NCBI GenBank assembly: GCA_964035575.1
Contig: OZ037849.1
Coordinates: forward strand, 496,001 to 560,000
DNA: 64,000 nucleotides
Direction of reading: 5' to 3'
Source of the DNA: Rhynchopus sp. YZ270_cl-10
Lineage: Eukaryota; Euglenozoa; Diplonemea; Diplonemida; Diplonemidae
In this document: one piece after another, positions 42,589 through 52,684 of the stretch
Layout: the number at the start of each line of letters is the position of its first letter
Numbering within the stretch: the first letter of the stretch is position 1
The notes under the pieces: model-generated
The model's database searches: none
What the model was told of the DNA's origin: nothing
What the model saw: the letters and a program-made list of their open reading frames with translations, nothing else
Position numbers and translations under genes: made by a program

Positions 42589-45500
42589 TCAAGTGCTCTG
42601 GGACGGCCGCGAGTTCCTGCTCCGCTTTAGGCCCCGCAGACGGTTGTAGAGGGTGTAAGCCTCTTCCACCTCGTCGGAGCTCATCGACGGCTTCTTCGCT
42701 TCTTTCCACAGGTAGAGGCAGGTGAGGGCGTCATCCACCGACTGCCAATCCCCTCCCGCTGCCAGCGACTGGTGCTGAAGCGTGTTCGGGTAGAACGTGT
42801 CCTTCCACGCCTCGGCGGTCGCTGGACACCCCATGTTGTTGAATCCTGGGCAGGGCGCCATACCGGCATAGAACGGCACGTTGGTCGGGAGGGCTGTAGG
42901 TGCGGGTTGAGAGCCACTCTCCGATTGCGTGTACGTGCTGGGGGCCGAAGTGGCGTCAGACATGGGGACTGCGAGTTCGGATTCGTCGATGAGGTCCATA
43001 GAGAACTCGCTGCCCTGCGATGCGGCGGGCGGCTGCTCTCTCGGGTGGACGGAAGAGGGAACTGCCTCAGAGGAAGAAGATACGGGGAGGGCTGAGTGGG
43101 TGTTTGAGAAGCCACTCTCCGTACCGGTCTGAGGTTGTGTTGCCCCGTCCGAACCAGGGTGTGACTGCGCAGAGGCGCCGGGACGGGCAACTGCTTGTGC
43201 GACAGGGGGCACCGAGGACGCGACCGGAGTAGGGAGGGCTGAATGTGTGGTGGAGTAGCCGCTCTCTTGTCCCTGGACGTCTGATGATGCCTGTCTCATG
43301 TTGCGTTGCGTCTGTGCCCTCCGCGCCTTTGCAGTCTCCACTTGGCTGGTCACGCGAGCTTCACGCTGTACCTTCACCAAGTTAATGCTCTTGGGGTCAA
43401 TCATCTCGTGCGCGCGCGCAATGATCCTCGCCGCGCATGGCTTGCTGGACACTGGCAGGGCCCGCGGGCAGGTTGAGGGGAGGGAACGACACGGCACACA
43501 CACCCAAACTGAGCACTCCCGACACTCCCAATGACGTTCACGACCGAGGACCGCAGCCGAGCACAGCTCGCATTTCCCGAAATCCGCCCGTGAGTCTTCC
43601 AGGGGGCAGTCCAGAAGCCCCTCGCGTGACACACAAGTGAGAGGCGGCAGGCGCGGGGTCGGTTCATGCATGAGGAGGAACTGCGTCAGCTTCTCGGGGA
43701 TATTGACCGGCGTGAAGTGACCTGCGGTGCGGCCATCGTGGGCTAGTGCGAGCACCCGACGGTATCCCACTTCGCCTGAGGGGGTGAAGACCGACGGTCG
43801 ATGGCCACCAATGAACACCACCACCAGGGAATGCAGAGCTCGGGCCAGGCCGCTAACCGTCACCATGTCAGCCCAAGTGTCAGGACGCGCACACCCAGCG
43901 ATGCTCATCTGTCGCGCCCATACTCCGACACTTGGTTCAGCGCGAGCCGCTAAGTCCTCGTCTTGGACCACCTGTGCAATCGCCGCCTGTCTCAGGGACC
44001 CCGCACTCCTCCCGCACTGGTACGCCACGGCATCGAAGCAACAGTCGCCCACTGTGTAGCGGAAGTCCGCGGGAACGGAGCACCCGAGGGAGGACAGCTG
44101 TAGCGGCAGGGCCGGCGGGGGGTCACATGTCTCCAGCGCCTTGAATGCTGTTGCAGGGTCTTCGCAGGGAGTGGAGGGTACTTCAAGGGTGGACGGATGG
44201 GTGGATTCCTTGCCCGCTTGTCGGCTCAGCCATGCCTCCATCGCTGCCGTGGCTTCGTCGACGTCATAAAGGGGATCAGGGGCGACGGGAGCGACAGGTT
44301 CCTCTTCAACTTCACAGTCGTTCTCAGACAAGCGGTACAGATGGTCATCCACGTACGAAGGGAAACGGTCATCGGGAGGGTCTGGCGAGACGTAGTAGCT
44401 TTTGTCGAGGGACACTGCTTTCGCTGGCACTGCTGTGCGCGTGACCGCAAGGCTGAAGCACAGGGCGCCTCTCTTCAGCAATGTGGCGCCCACCTCCCGC
44501 TGGACACACACGGCCAGACGTTCGTTCCACTTGACCGATGCCAGAACTTTATCCCCGTCCGCTCGCTCCGCAGCCATCTTGTTCAGATGGCGCCACAGCG
44601 TGTCTGCCTCCGGACCTAGCCCCCCAAGGACCTCGGCTGCAAAGGCTGTGAAGGAAATATGAGCTTTCCTGCAGGCTTCGCCGTGCTTGCCCCGTTTCGC
44701 CGTCTGATGTGTGACCGCGGCGTGTCCCACCGCCCGGGCCGCCCCTTGGACATGCGACTTGGCGAGGGGATTCGCTACCACGCAGTCCACCGCTCGAGGC
44801 TTGCCATCACCGACTCCGATGGAGAAGAAGATGTCTGCCGGTTTGGTCCCTCCGAGGACGATGTGCTTAGGCTCCAGGGACGGAGCGAGGCCCGCCTTCG
44901 AACCCAGCATGCCCACCAGATCGCGTAGCCGGTCATGCCTGCGAATCGTGCAACCCCCATGGCTGCAGTTGAGGGCGTGTATCCCGAACTCATCCATGGG
45001 CCGACCACATTGTTCGCATAGTGCCTTGTCCCTGTGTACCGCAAGACCCAGTCTGAGACGGACCACTGCTCGAAACTCTTCCGGGTTGATGACGTTTTCT
45101 GGGGTGGGTAATGCGGTAATCCACGCCCCCGCCAAGGGCAGCTGAAGGGAATTCAGCCGAGCACGGTCCTGGATGTCCCCTGTGTCGCGCAACTCAGACA
45201 CTTGACGTGTGATGATCGGGGCAGACAGATCACGCTGTTTGAGGATTTGCTGGGGCTGTTCCTCTGGGTTCACGCGGGCATCGGCGTCCACAAGCTCATT
45301 GTACCGGGTGGCAGTGTGGCTCCACCCTCCAGCATCCCAACGGTAGTGTTTGTCCAGGTGCTTGCATAAATCGAAGGTGCCACTAGCAGCTCCCATAGCG
45401 GCAGCGGTCCAGTGGTCGTATGCACGGCGCACCCCCAAGCCCCCTATACGCACGGGGAGGGCAGCTTGCACTCGAGCCGCATCCGGCATCAATGCGTCCG

Positions 45501-48500
45501 GGTCCGACCCTGGCGAACTCAGAATCTGTGCCAGCACCCGGTCCACCTCCTTGTCGTACTTGTCCAGCCACTTGTGATCCCCTTGGTGACGAAGGGCCCG
45601 CATGTAGAAGACAGTTTTGCAAAATCCTTCACAGTGGCGCAAGAGAGACAGAGCCACCTGAGCATCTCCCAGTTTACCCAGCAGGCGGAGTTTCTTCGAG
45701 AATTCAAGCATCGTGCTCTCCATGAACTCGTCGCAGTACTCGTTAGTGCCGATGGGGGCCCCCAGAAAGCTGAATCCCTCTCGGAGCACCTTCAGGTCCG
45801 CCACGGCAAATCCTGCATCCTGGAGGACGGCATCAGTGTGGTTCTTCTCACCTCCGAGGGGGATGAGTTCGCATTTGGAGGAATTCACCGATAGCCCCAA
45901 CTTCAGGCTCTCCGACTTTAGTACTTCAAAGGCTTTCGCAACTGCCGCAGGCGATCCCATGAGCGTCCCGTCATCCAGGTACCAAACCGACAGATCCACC
46001 CCCGGCAGGTCGCGAACCGTTTCCGTCAAGCCCTTCACCACCAGAGAGAAGAGAAGGGGGCCTAGCGGGTCACCTTGCTGCACACCGGACTGCGATTGCA
46101 CCACTACTTCACCGTACACCAGGGAGGACGGATACACGTAGCACCACTCCACAAAACGGGACAGCTTAGGGAGGTGTGCGCGCGTCTGATTCAGCAAGGT
46201 GTTGCGGCACACAGTGTTGAACGCATTGCTGAAGTCAATCTTCAGCACTACTTTGTCCTGGCCGATGTGACGGAAAGCGAAGTCCCGGACTGTCTCTGTC
46301 GCTGCCTCGATGCCACCTTCCACCCCTACCCCCACCTGCTTACCAGGGAGCAGAATGTCCTTCGCTTGCTTCTTCACATCAGCTGCATACGATTTCGCTG
46401 CCAGCCTACGGAGAGTTTCACCCACTGCGATCGGACGGACATCGTTGGCACCTTTGGGGAGCGCCATCAAACGGGCCCCAGCCAGGAAAGGAGTGACTTC
46501 GTCGGGGACTCTGGCTGCGCGGACTGCGTTGAGCACGTGAGTCAAGGCCGGTAGGATGTTGACGTCACTCTCATTCAGCATCTGCTTGAGGTGGTCCGCA
46601 CGGAGGCCGGAAGGACCTGCAGCAGTGCCTCGCGGCATGCGTTTCACCAGTGCCAGCACCTGCGCAGGGGTCAAGTCATCTGGGGTGGCGGGCTTCACCA
46701 AAGCCGGGCCTAACTCCACTTTGGATGGGGGCGGAGGGTGCTTGGCCCGCAGAGCTTGCAGTGTGGCTTCAGAGTCCGGGGCGAGTCCCGACGAAGAGAG
46801 ACGGGAGAAGGCTGCGGCGGGACGACCCTTCCGAGCTTCAGCGACGCACGCCCGTTCCAGATCCTCAAATATGGGGGCCTCTTGCTCTGCTCGTCTCCCC
46901 GGCACCTGAGCCTGCGCGTCCCGCCACAGTGCGGATAACTCGCCTTTCTCCCACCGCTCCAAGTCTTCGATGCGCTTCTCTCGCATGCGCTTCTTCTTCG
47001 TCTTGCCACTTCGGCGAGTGCGGAGGAGCGTTTTCCACAGCATGCCGAACCGGTTCCACGCGGACAGGTCCTTAGCGTTGGCTGCGATGTCCAAGAGTGC
47101 TATGTTCACCGCCTCCGTCACTGCACGAAGCATGTAGTCCGGGATGAACTCCATGACACGGGAGCGGCTTACGGCGATGTCATGCGCAGACGGAAGAAGG
47201 CGATCGTCGTCTACTTCCTGCTGGGACCTCTTTCGGATGGGCGGAACAGCGGATGGTGCGGTCGCCCCCCTGCACGAGAAGCATGTCCCATCCTTGGCCT
47301 TTATGGGGAGGACGTCCCCGCACCGCACGCACTGCGTGAACTTCAGGCGGCGGAGGTCGGCTGCAGGCAGGATGTCGCCTTGCTGGGCGTGCTCCTGCAA
47401 GTGATCCCGCAGCTTGCGGTGCTTAAACTCCGCGCTCCTGTGGATCTTGGAGCCCGAGCAGTGAGGCAGGGGGCAGTAATAACCCTGCGCTGGGGGGTCG
47501 AGGGAGCAAGAGGCGGTGGAATCTGCAGTGATCGCTGCCAACGGATGCGCGGCAATGGTGTCGGGGTTGAGCAGGGAGTAGGGAGCCCCTGCTGTGAGCA
47601 ACTCGATAGCGTCGTTGTCGGCGTACACCGCGTCGAAGTGATTGCCCACCCGAGTGATGACCCTCGTCCTCGCGACTTCTTTTGTGGACAGCCGCGTTGC
47701 CCGGATGCGCACCACAGGGTTCTCACCACACTGCACCACGAGGATGTTCTCCCGCCACACGTTCGCCGCAAGGTGGATGGCGAAGTGGTCTCCCCAGGCG
47801 TCACCTCTGAGCCCTGCGACGTACGCATCCAACTGCTTCTGCCCACCCAACATCACTTCACCCTGTGCACGGGTCTCAACGGCTCTGTCGGCAAACAGCT
47901 CACGAAGCTCAGTACACTCAGCAGCCGTAGGGGGCGGCCTGTTCCTGGTCTGAGCCTGGAACAGCGAGACAAAGAGGCAATTGTCCGACTCGGAGTTAGG
48001 GACGCGGACTGCGGCTCCTTGGGAAATGGAGCTCAGGAAAGCGTCAACCCTCTCTCGTTCAGCATCCACCTGGGCATCCTGTTCGTTCCCACCTCTCATG
48101 GCACCTGGGCCCGCCCAGACGTGACGGCACCGCCCTACTCTGTCTCTGCCAACATGACGCATGCGGAACAGCGCTCTGCTGCGGCGACGGGAGCCTGCCA
48201 GTGGAGGGTTGTCTTGCGGGCAATGCCCCCACGCGACGCAACGACGGACCCCAGACAGGGAGCACCGACACATCAGACGGAGACCCTGACACCAGGGCTT
48301 CCGAGCAATCCATCTGCGGCGACGGCGACGGCGACGTCGGCAGGGCTCCTTCCACGAGAGGGTGTCGGCAAGGAGGGCACGGAGCAACGCCGCGACGTGG
48401 CAGACCATCAAGGCCCACACAACACCAGGCCCTACGACCCCACACCCACTGACGGAACCAGGAACATCCCGCGCCCCCCAGCTCCCAACCTGACCAACCG

Positions 48501-50643
48501 ACGCCTCCGCACCTCGCCTTCGCACACACACGCGCCTGAAGATGTTGCTGCTGTAGCCGTTGCTGCTGCTGTTGTTGCTGTTGTTGCTGTTGCTGCTGCT
48601 GTTGTTGCCGTAGCTGCTGTTGCTGCTGCAGTTGCTGTAGCTGCTGCTGTTGTTGCTGTTGTTGCTGCTGATGCTGCTGCTGCTGTTGCTGTAGCTGCTG
48701 CTGTTGTTGCTGTTGTTGCTGTTGTTGCTGCTGTTGCTGTTGCTGTAGCTGCTGCTGTTGCTGTAGCTGCTGCTGTTGTTGCTGTTGTTGCTGCTGATGC
48801 TGCTGCTGCTGTTGCTGTAGCTGCTGCTGCTGCTGTAGCTGCTGCTGTTGTTGCTGTTGTTGCTGTTGTAGCTGCTGCTGTTGTTGCTGTTGTTGCTGTT
48901 GTTGCTGCTGTTGCTGCTGTTGCTGCTGCTGCTGTTGCTGCTGCTGCTGTTGCTGCTGCTGCTGTTGCTGTAGCTGCTGCTGCTGCTGTAGCTGCTGCTG
49001 TTGTTGCTGTTGTTGCTGTTGTAGCTGCTGCTGTTGTTGCTGTTGTTGCTGTTGTTGCTGCTGTTGCTGCTGTTGCTGCTGTTGCTGCTGCTGCTGTTGC
49101 TGCTGCTGCTGTTGCTGCTGCTGCTGTTGCTGTAGCTGCTGCTGCTGCTGTAGCTGCTGCTGTTGTTGCTGTTGTTGCTGCTGTTGCTGCTGCTGCTGTT
49201 GCTGCTGCTGTTGTTGCTGCTGTTGCTGCTGCTGCTGTTGCTGTTGCTGCTGTTGCTGTAGCTGCTGTTGCTGCTGCTACACCCTACGGTGAGCGACCAT
49301 GCACCACCGCCCACAACACCCGCAACCACCGCACCCGGCGCACAGCCAACCACAGAGCCCAGCGGAGACACCCCAGCGACCACCAGAGACACTAGAGACC
49401 CTTGCCGCCTCCCCTCACGTGCACCCTGAAAAACAGAGAACAGTTCATTGGAGAATAACACGGTGGCGTTGGGTGAAAAAGCGGTGCAGAAATGTGGATT
49501 GCAATACAAAGCCCTCTCGTGACAGTGTAGCGACAAAGCACGCAGCCCGCGGTGAACAGGGGGAAAACAGGGGAGAAAAGAACGATAAAGACCCGGCCAC
49601 CCTACCCACCCGACTCTCTCAGCCGACTCTCCGCATTTGTTCCCCAGCCTCCCTAAACTCCCATGTTTGCTATTAGTTACTTTTTTTGTTTCTTTTTTTG
49701 TTTGTGCAAAAGGGTGAATGAAGGAGGCGGGGGGGGGAACTGAGGCCCGCCCTACCGACTCGAGCTCTGGAACCGACCACATCTTATTTTTAAAAACAAA
49801 GGGGTGGGGTGGGGGGAGGGAACCGAACCACAGACCTCCCGCCTCTCTCCGAACGCTCACCCTGTCCGGGGTATTTTGTGAATTGTTGAAAATAAAAAGT
49901 AAAGGAAATGTTTGGACATAATGAGCAGGAGAAGGTGGGACAAAGCCGCGGTATATGGAGGGAGAAAAAGGGGGGAAGCAATAAAAAGGCCCCACCCTGA
50001 TCCCCGACTGAACGAGGGAGGGTTGAAAAACTTTGGACCCGGGGAATGGGAGAGGGTGAAATGTTTGATTAGGGGCTTGGGGAGGTGGGTCCAAAGGAGG
50101 GGCAAAACAAACTGGGGAGAGAAAAAGGAGAAAAAACGGGGCTCTTGGCCCCTTCCACCCAAAAAATCCCGCCTCCCTTCCCCCCCGCCTTCGTTTACGC
50201 GCGATCTTCGTCTGTCCTTCGGCGTCCCGACCCCGGCGGTCGGGGGGGTCCACGCGGCCTAACCTTCCCGTGGCATGCCTCGCGGCGTAGCCGGTTCCCA
50301 CTGGTGCGCAACCGTGTGTGGGTGGGAGGTGGTCCACCGTGCCGACAGCCTCGGGACCTTCTCTGCTTGTCCGACCGAGGTGTGGGGGGGGGAGCGGGGT
50401 CGAGTGTGCTACTGTTGTAGCAACCGCCGCTGACGTCGCTGACAGCGCATCCTTCGCCGTCTCATCCGTCGCCGCCGCCGCCGTCGCCGCCGTCGCGTCC
50501 TCCGCCGCCGCCGCGATTGCGACCATCAGTAGTGCCACTACTGATGTCGCCACTCTGTAGCGCGCGCTACCGAGTGTTGCCATTTTGGTTGGGCGGGGGA
50601 GACAAGGGGATGGGTGGTGGTGAGTGTGGGAGGGGTATACCAA
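42589..50643 (-). CDS. LINE polyprotein: OTU-like, zinc fingers, RT, RLE, second OTU-like
   Basis: 2684 codons if read from 50643; the true start is uncertain, since residues 1 to about 850 are low-complexity and include a Ser/Asn run from a CAG/CAA repeat. Conserved order: an OTU-like cysteine protease domain (about 880-1010; SDNCLF with C889, GNHFDAV with H1002); C2H2-type finger (from C1057) and a C4 motif (CVRCG...CFSCRG); reverse transcriptase (about 1320-1620; KIDFSNAF D1470, YLDDG D1557-D1558); CCHC (C1876, C1879) and restriction-like endonuclease (PADI D1937, VDC D1953); a second OTU-like domain (about 2195-2315; GDCCFDAVA with C2202, GHFTPV with H2309); and a cysteine-rich WECRECSVWVC module. 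It would copy its own RNA into a nicked target. The role of the proteases is unknown. Confidence 0.85.
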   Translation of the reverse strand: MVYPSHTHHHPSPCLPRPTKMATLGSARYRVATSVVALLMVAIAAAAEDATAATAAAATDETAKDALSATSAAVATTVAHSTPLPPPHLGRTSREGPEAVGTVDHLPPTHGCAPVGTGYAARHATGRLGRVDPPDRRGRDAEGQTKIARKRRRGGREAGFFGWKGPRAPFFLLFLSPVCFAPPLDPPPQAPNQTFHPLPFPGSKVFQPSLVQSGIRVGPFYCFPPFSPSIYRGFVPPSPAHYVQTFPLLFIFNNSQNTPDRVSVRREAGGLWFGSLPPPHPFVFKNKMWSVPELESVGRASVPPPASFIHPFAQTKKETKKVTNSKHGSLGRLGNKCGESAERVGWVGWPGLYRSFLPCFPPVHRGLRALSLHCHERALYCNPHFCTAFSPNATVLFSNELFSVFQGAREGRRQGSLVSLVVAGVSPLGSVVGCAPGAVVAGVVGGGAWSLTVGCSSSNSSYSNSSNSNSSSSNSSNNSSSNSSSSNSSNNSNNSSSYSSSSSYSNSSSSNSSSSNSSSSNSSNSSNSSNNSNNSNNSSSYNSNNSNNSSSYSSSSSYSNSSSSNSSSSNSSSSNSSNSSNNSNNSNNSSSYNSNNSNNSSSYSSSSSYSNSSSSISSNNSNNSSSYSNSSSYSNSNSSNNSNNSNNSSSYSNSSSSISSNNSNNSSSYSNCSSNSSYGNNSSSNSNNSNNSSSNGYSSNIFRRVCVRRRGAEASVGQVGSWGARDVPGSVSGCGVVGPGVVWALMVCHVAALLRALLADTLSWKEPCRRRRRRRRRWIARKPWCQGLRLMCRCSLSGVRRCVAWGHCPQDNPPLAGSRRRSRALFRMRHVGRDRVGRCRHVWAGPGAMRGGNEQDAQVDAERERVDAFLSSISQGAAVRVPNSESDNCLFVSLFQAQTRNRPPPTAAECTELRELFADRAVETRAQGEVMLGGQKQLDAYVAGLRGDAWGDHFAIHLAANVWRENILVVQCGENPVVRIRATRLSTKEVARTRVITRVGNHFDAVYADNDAIELLTAGAPYSLLNPDTIAAHPLAAITADSTASCSLDPPAQGYYCPLPHCSGSKIHRSAEFKHRKLRDHLQEHAQQGDILPAADLRRLKFTQCVRCGDVLPIKAKDGTCFSCRGATAPSAVPPIRKRSQQEVDDDRLLPSAHDIAVSRSRVMEFIPDYMLRAVTEAVNIALLDIAANAKDLSAWNRFGMLWKTLLRTRRSGKTKKKRMREKRIEDLERWEKGELSALWRDAQAQVPGRRAEQEAPIFEDLERACVAEARKGRPAAAFSRLSSSGLAPDSEATLQALRAKHPPPPSKVELGPALVKPATPDDLTPAQVLALVKRMPRGTAAGPSGLRADHLKQMLNESDVNILPALTHVLNAVRAARVPDEVTPFLAGARLMALPKGANDVRPIAVGETLRRLAAKSYAADVKKQAKDILLPGKQVGVGVEGGIEAATETVRDFAFRHIGQDKVVLKIDFSNAFNTVCRNTLLNQTRAHLPKLSRFVEWCYVYPSSLVYGEVVVQSQSGVQQGDPLGPLLFSLVVKGLTETVRDLPGVDLSVWYLDDGTLMGSPAAVAKAFEVLKSESLKLGLSVNSSKCELIPLGGEKNHTDAVLQDAGFAVADLKVLREGFSFLGAPIGTNEYCDEFMESTMLEFSKKLRLLGKLGDAQVALSLLRHCEGFCKTVFYMRALRHQGDHKWLDKYDKEVDRVLAQILSSPGSDPDALMPDAARVQAALPVRIGGLGVRRAYDHWTAAAMGAASGTFDLCKHLDKHYRWDAGGWSHTATRYNELVDADARVNPEEQPQQILKQRDLSAPIITRQVSELRDTGDIQDRARLNSLQLPLAGAWITALPTPENVINPEEFRAVVRLRLGLAVHRDKALCEQCGRPMDEFGIHALNCSHGGCTIRRHDRLRDLVGMLGSKAGLAPSLEPKHIVLGGTKPADIFFSIGVGDGKPRAVDCVVANPLAKSHVQGAARAVGHAAVTHQTAKRGKHGEACRKAHISFTAFAAEVLGGLGPEADTLWRHLNKMAAERADGDKVLASVKWNERLAVCVQREVGATLLKRGALCFSLAVTRTAVPAKAVSLDKSYYVSPDPPDDRFPSYVDDHLYRLSENDCEVEEEPVAPVAPDPLYDVDEATAAMEAWLSRQAGKESTHPSTLEVPSTPCEDPATAFKALETCDPPPALPLQLSSLGCSVPADFRYTVGDCCFDAVAYQCGRSAGSLRQAAIAQVVQDEDLAARAEPSVGVWARQMSIAGCARPDTWADMVTVSGLARALHSLVVVFIGGHRPSVFTPSGEVGYRRVLALAHDGRTAGHFTPVNIPEKLTQFLLMHEPTPRLPPLTCVSREGLLDCPLEDSRADFGKCELCSAAVLGRERHWECRECSVWVCVPCRSLPSTCPRALPVSSKPCAARIIARAHEMIDPKSINLVKVQREARVTSQVETAKARRAQTQRNMRQASSDVQGQESGYSTTHSALPTPVASSVPPVAQAVARPGASAQSHPGSDGATQPQTGTESGFSNTHSALPVSSSSEAVPSSVHPREQPPAASQGSEFSMDLIDESELAVPMSDATSAPSTYTQSESGSQPAPTALPTNVPFYAGMAPCPGFNNMGCPATAEAWKDTFYPNTLQHQSLAAGGDWQSVDDALTCLYLWKEAKKPSMSSDEVEEAYTLYNRLRGLKRSRNSRPSQST
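48535..49282. repeat. CAG/CAA-type microsatellite inside the LINE
   Basis: About 750 bases of GCTGTTGCTGCTG-type repeats with internal duplicated blocks (one containing GTAGCTGCTGCTG). In the LINE frame it codes Ser/Asn with occasional Tyr. On the plus strand it gives a spurious Ala/Val-rich frame. It may be an expansion within the 5' untranslated or N-terminal region. Confidence 0.9.
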
Positions 50644-50784
50644 TGAAGTACAATGAAGTACAGAAACAATGAAGTACAGAAACTGTAGCTTTAGAAATCG
50701 TTGGTAATTGGAAATTTTTTTTTCGGGAAAATTTCGACCCCAATGAAGTACAGAAACTGTAGCTTTAGAAATCGTTGGTTTAGA
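50640..50784. repeat. Short repeats at the LINE 5' edge
   Basis: AATGAAGTACA occurs four times and GTAGCTTTAGAAATCGTTGG twice, with a third TTTAGAAATCGTTGG. Tandem duplications at a LINE 5' boundary can arise during integration. The exact junction cannot be fixed by eye. Confidence 0.55.
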
Positions 50785-51790
50785 AATCGTTGGCTTTTTT
50801 CAAAAAGGTCGTCAGACAGGCTCCATAATGACCTTTTTGAAAAAAATGTATTTTTTAAGACGATTTTCTGTCGTATTTTTGCGGTGTTTGGGTGGGGATG
50901 TAGTGGAAATTTGGAACTATCTGGGCTCCCAGGGTCCTTTTTCGGGGGGTTTTGGCCATTTCTTGACCCCTATATGGGTCAAACAGCATGCCGGAATGCT
51001 GCCGGAGCGCTGCCATACCATTGCCATACCATTTTTTTTTGATGTAAAAACACCAAAAAAACACTTCCAAAAGTGTCAAATCTGTCCAAAACAGGTTGGA
51101 ATGGACTCACAGGCCACTTTTGGGGTATATTTGTGCCAAAGGAGGCTTTGTGATGTCAAAAAATAGCCGTTTCTTTGGTTTTTTCTTGAAAAATCGCTAT
51201 CGTCAGACAGGCTCCATAATGACCTTTTTGAAAAAAGTGTGTTTTTTAAGACGACTTTCTGTCGTGTTTTTGCGGTGTTTGGGTGGGGATGTGGTGGAAA
51301 TTTGGAACTATCTGGGTTCCCAGGGTCCTTTTTCGGGGGTTTTTGGCCATTTCTTGACCCCTATATGGGTCAAACAGCATGCCGGAATGGCTGCCATACC
51401 ATTGCCATACCATTTCCATACCATTTTTTCTATGTAAAAACACCAAAAAAACACTTCCAAAAGTGTCAAATATGTTCAAAACAGGTTGGAATGGACTCAC
51501 AGGCCACTTTTGGGGTATATTTGTGCCAAAGGAGGCTTTGTGATGTCAAAAAATAGCCATTTTTTCGCTTTTTTCTTGAAAAACCGCTATTTTGCCCAAA
51601 GTGGCCAAAACCTGAAAAAAGCCGTTTTTTCACTATTTTTTTCCATTTTTTTGTATTCTGGGGTGGCTTCTGGGTCGTTTTTCGGCCCACAGGCCCCCTG
51701 TGACCCACTCTGAGGGTGTTTTTCACCCGCAATTGCCTTGGAAATGACCAGAAGTTTAATAATGAGTTTTTGGTACGGTCATTTTACTCA
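50785..51790. mobile_element. Foldback element B, right part with duplicated arm
   Basis: Two successive copies of the right arm: 50800-51200 (ending abruptly at AAATCGCTAT) and 51200-51770 (complete). The outer end (GTACGGTCATTTTACTCACA then GTCGGACCCCC) matches element A, not element C, although the left end of B matches C. Confidence 0.75.
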
Positions 51791-51807
51791 CAGTCGGACC
51801 CCCTAGG

Positions 51808-52678
51808 CATAGGTGCCCGCCGAGTCGTTTTTGGGCGAGTTGTCGGAACTTTACGATTTCACCTAACAACTCGCCCAAAAACTCGGACAACTCGGCCACA
51901 ACTCGCCCTCTACTCGGCACAACTCGCCCTATACTCGGCACAACTCGGCCACAACTCGGCCACAACTCGCCCATTTTTACAGGCAAAAACATACAGGGAT
52001 GGGAGGTGACGTTGTAAGGTTACACACATGTAACGTTGGTACAACACATAATCTCAAGAAAAACAACCAGGGCTAAGGCCAAACGCCACTCATTACATGC
52101 ACCTTGTCATATGACTAGTCATAGGTGGTAACTAGGTCGTGGTGGTCCATGGGCCACCGTGCACACTCACGGTTTTTGGTAATTGCTGGGGGGAATGGGA
52201 TATACTCCGTACATGGATACCCACACAGAACACACGGTTCCCCAGACATCTGTCAGGCAATCACTGATTCACTTCACACAGGTCGGGCAGGCGCTGCCTG
52301 CCCATCCTCTTTTCCTGTCTGCTATCGATTCCAGGTTCACAACGTTCACACGTTTAGTCAAAATGCTTTGGGCGACGACTTCCTTTGGGATACACAAAAC
52401 CACACAAAGCGCACATTCACAGACCAGCTGTGAAGCGTGGGATGCACAAGATAAAACGTGATGTGGTGTACCTGTGTACCTGTGTACCTGTGTACCTGTG
52501 TACCTGTGTACCTGTGTACCTGTGTACCTGTGTACCTGTGTACCTGTGTACCTGTGTACCTGTGTTTTTGTAGCCATAAAAAATCCCAAAAAAAAACAAC
52601 TCGCCCAAAAAAAATGGGCGAGTTGTTGGCCGAATTTGGGCGAGTTGCCGAGTTGTTTTAACTCGCCGGGCACCTATG
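51808..52678. mobile_element. 871-bp TIR element with CCTAGG duplication
   Basis: The ends CATAGGTGCCCGCCGAGT and their inverse (52661-52678, one mismatch) are each flanked by CCTAGG (51802-51807 and 52679-52684), a possible 6-bp target duplication; CCTAGG is itself palindromic, so it could instead belong to the TIR. Sites reading CCCCCTAGGGGGG without an insert occur at 27735 and 53577. The interior has AACTCGGCCACAACTCGCCC-type repeats and an 8-bp satellite. No transposase. Confidence 0.72.
52465..52565. repeat. 8-bp repeat (TGTACCTG)n
   Basis: About 12 units inside the TIR element 51808-52678. Again each unit contains GTAC. Confidence 0.9.
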
Positions 52679-52684
52679 CCTAGG

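Larger units (their letters stand above)
42238..50784 (-). mobile_element. Antisense LINE with restriction-like endonuclease
   Basis: A non-LTR retrotransposon on the minus strand. The T tract at 42238-42287 is the poly-A tail seen from the other strand. The 3' untranslated part is about 42288-42588 and one very long open frame follows. The 5' edge is near 50640-50784, where short GAAGTACAGAAACTGTAGC repeats occur. It has an RT with YLDDG, a C-terminal CCHC plus PAD...VDC endonuclease, and no apurinic-type endonuclease seen, placing it among R2/CRE/NeSL-like early-branching LINEs. It lies within foldback B and intron 3 of the SDR-like gene. The open frame looks intact. Confidence 0.88.

Noticed and set aside
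47182-49395. Plus-strand 737-codon Ala/Val-rich frame
   Set aside because: Antisense shadow of the LINE polyprotein and its CAG/CAA microsatellite; the minus frame carries the conserved domains.
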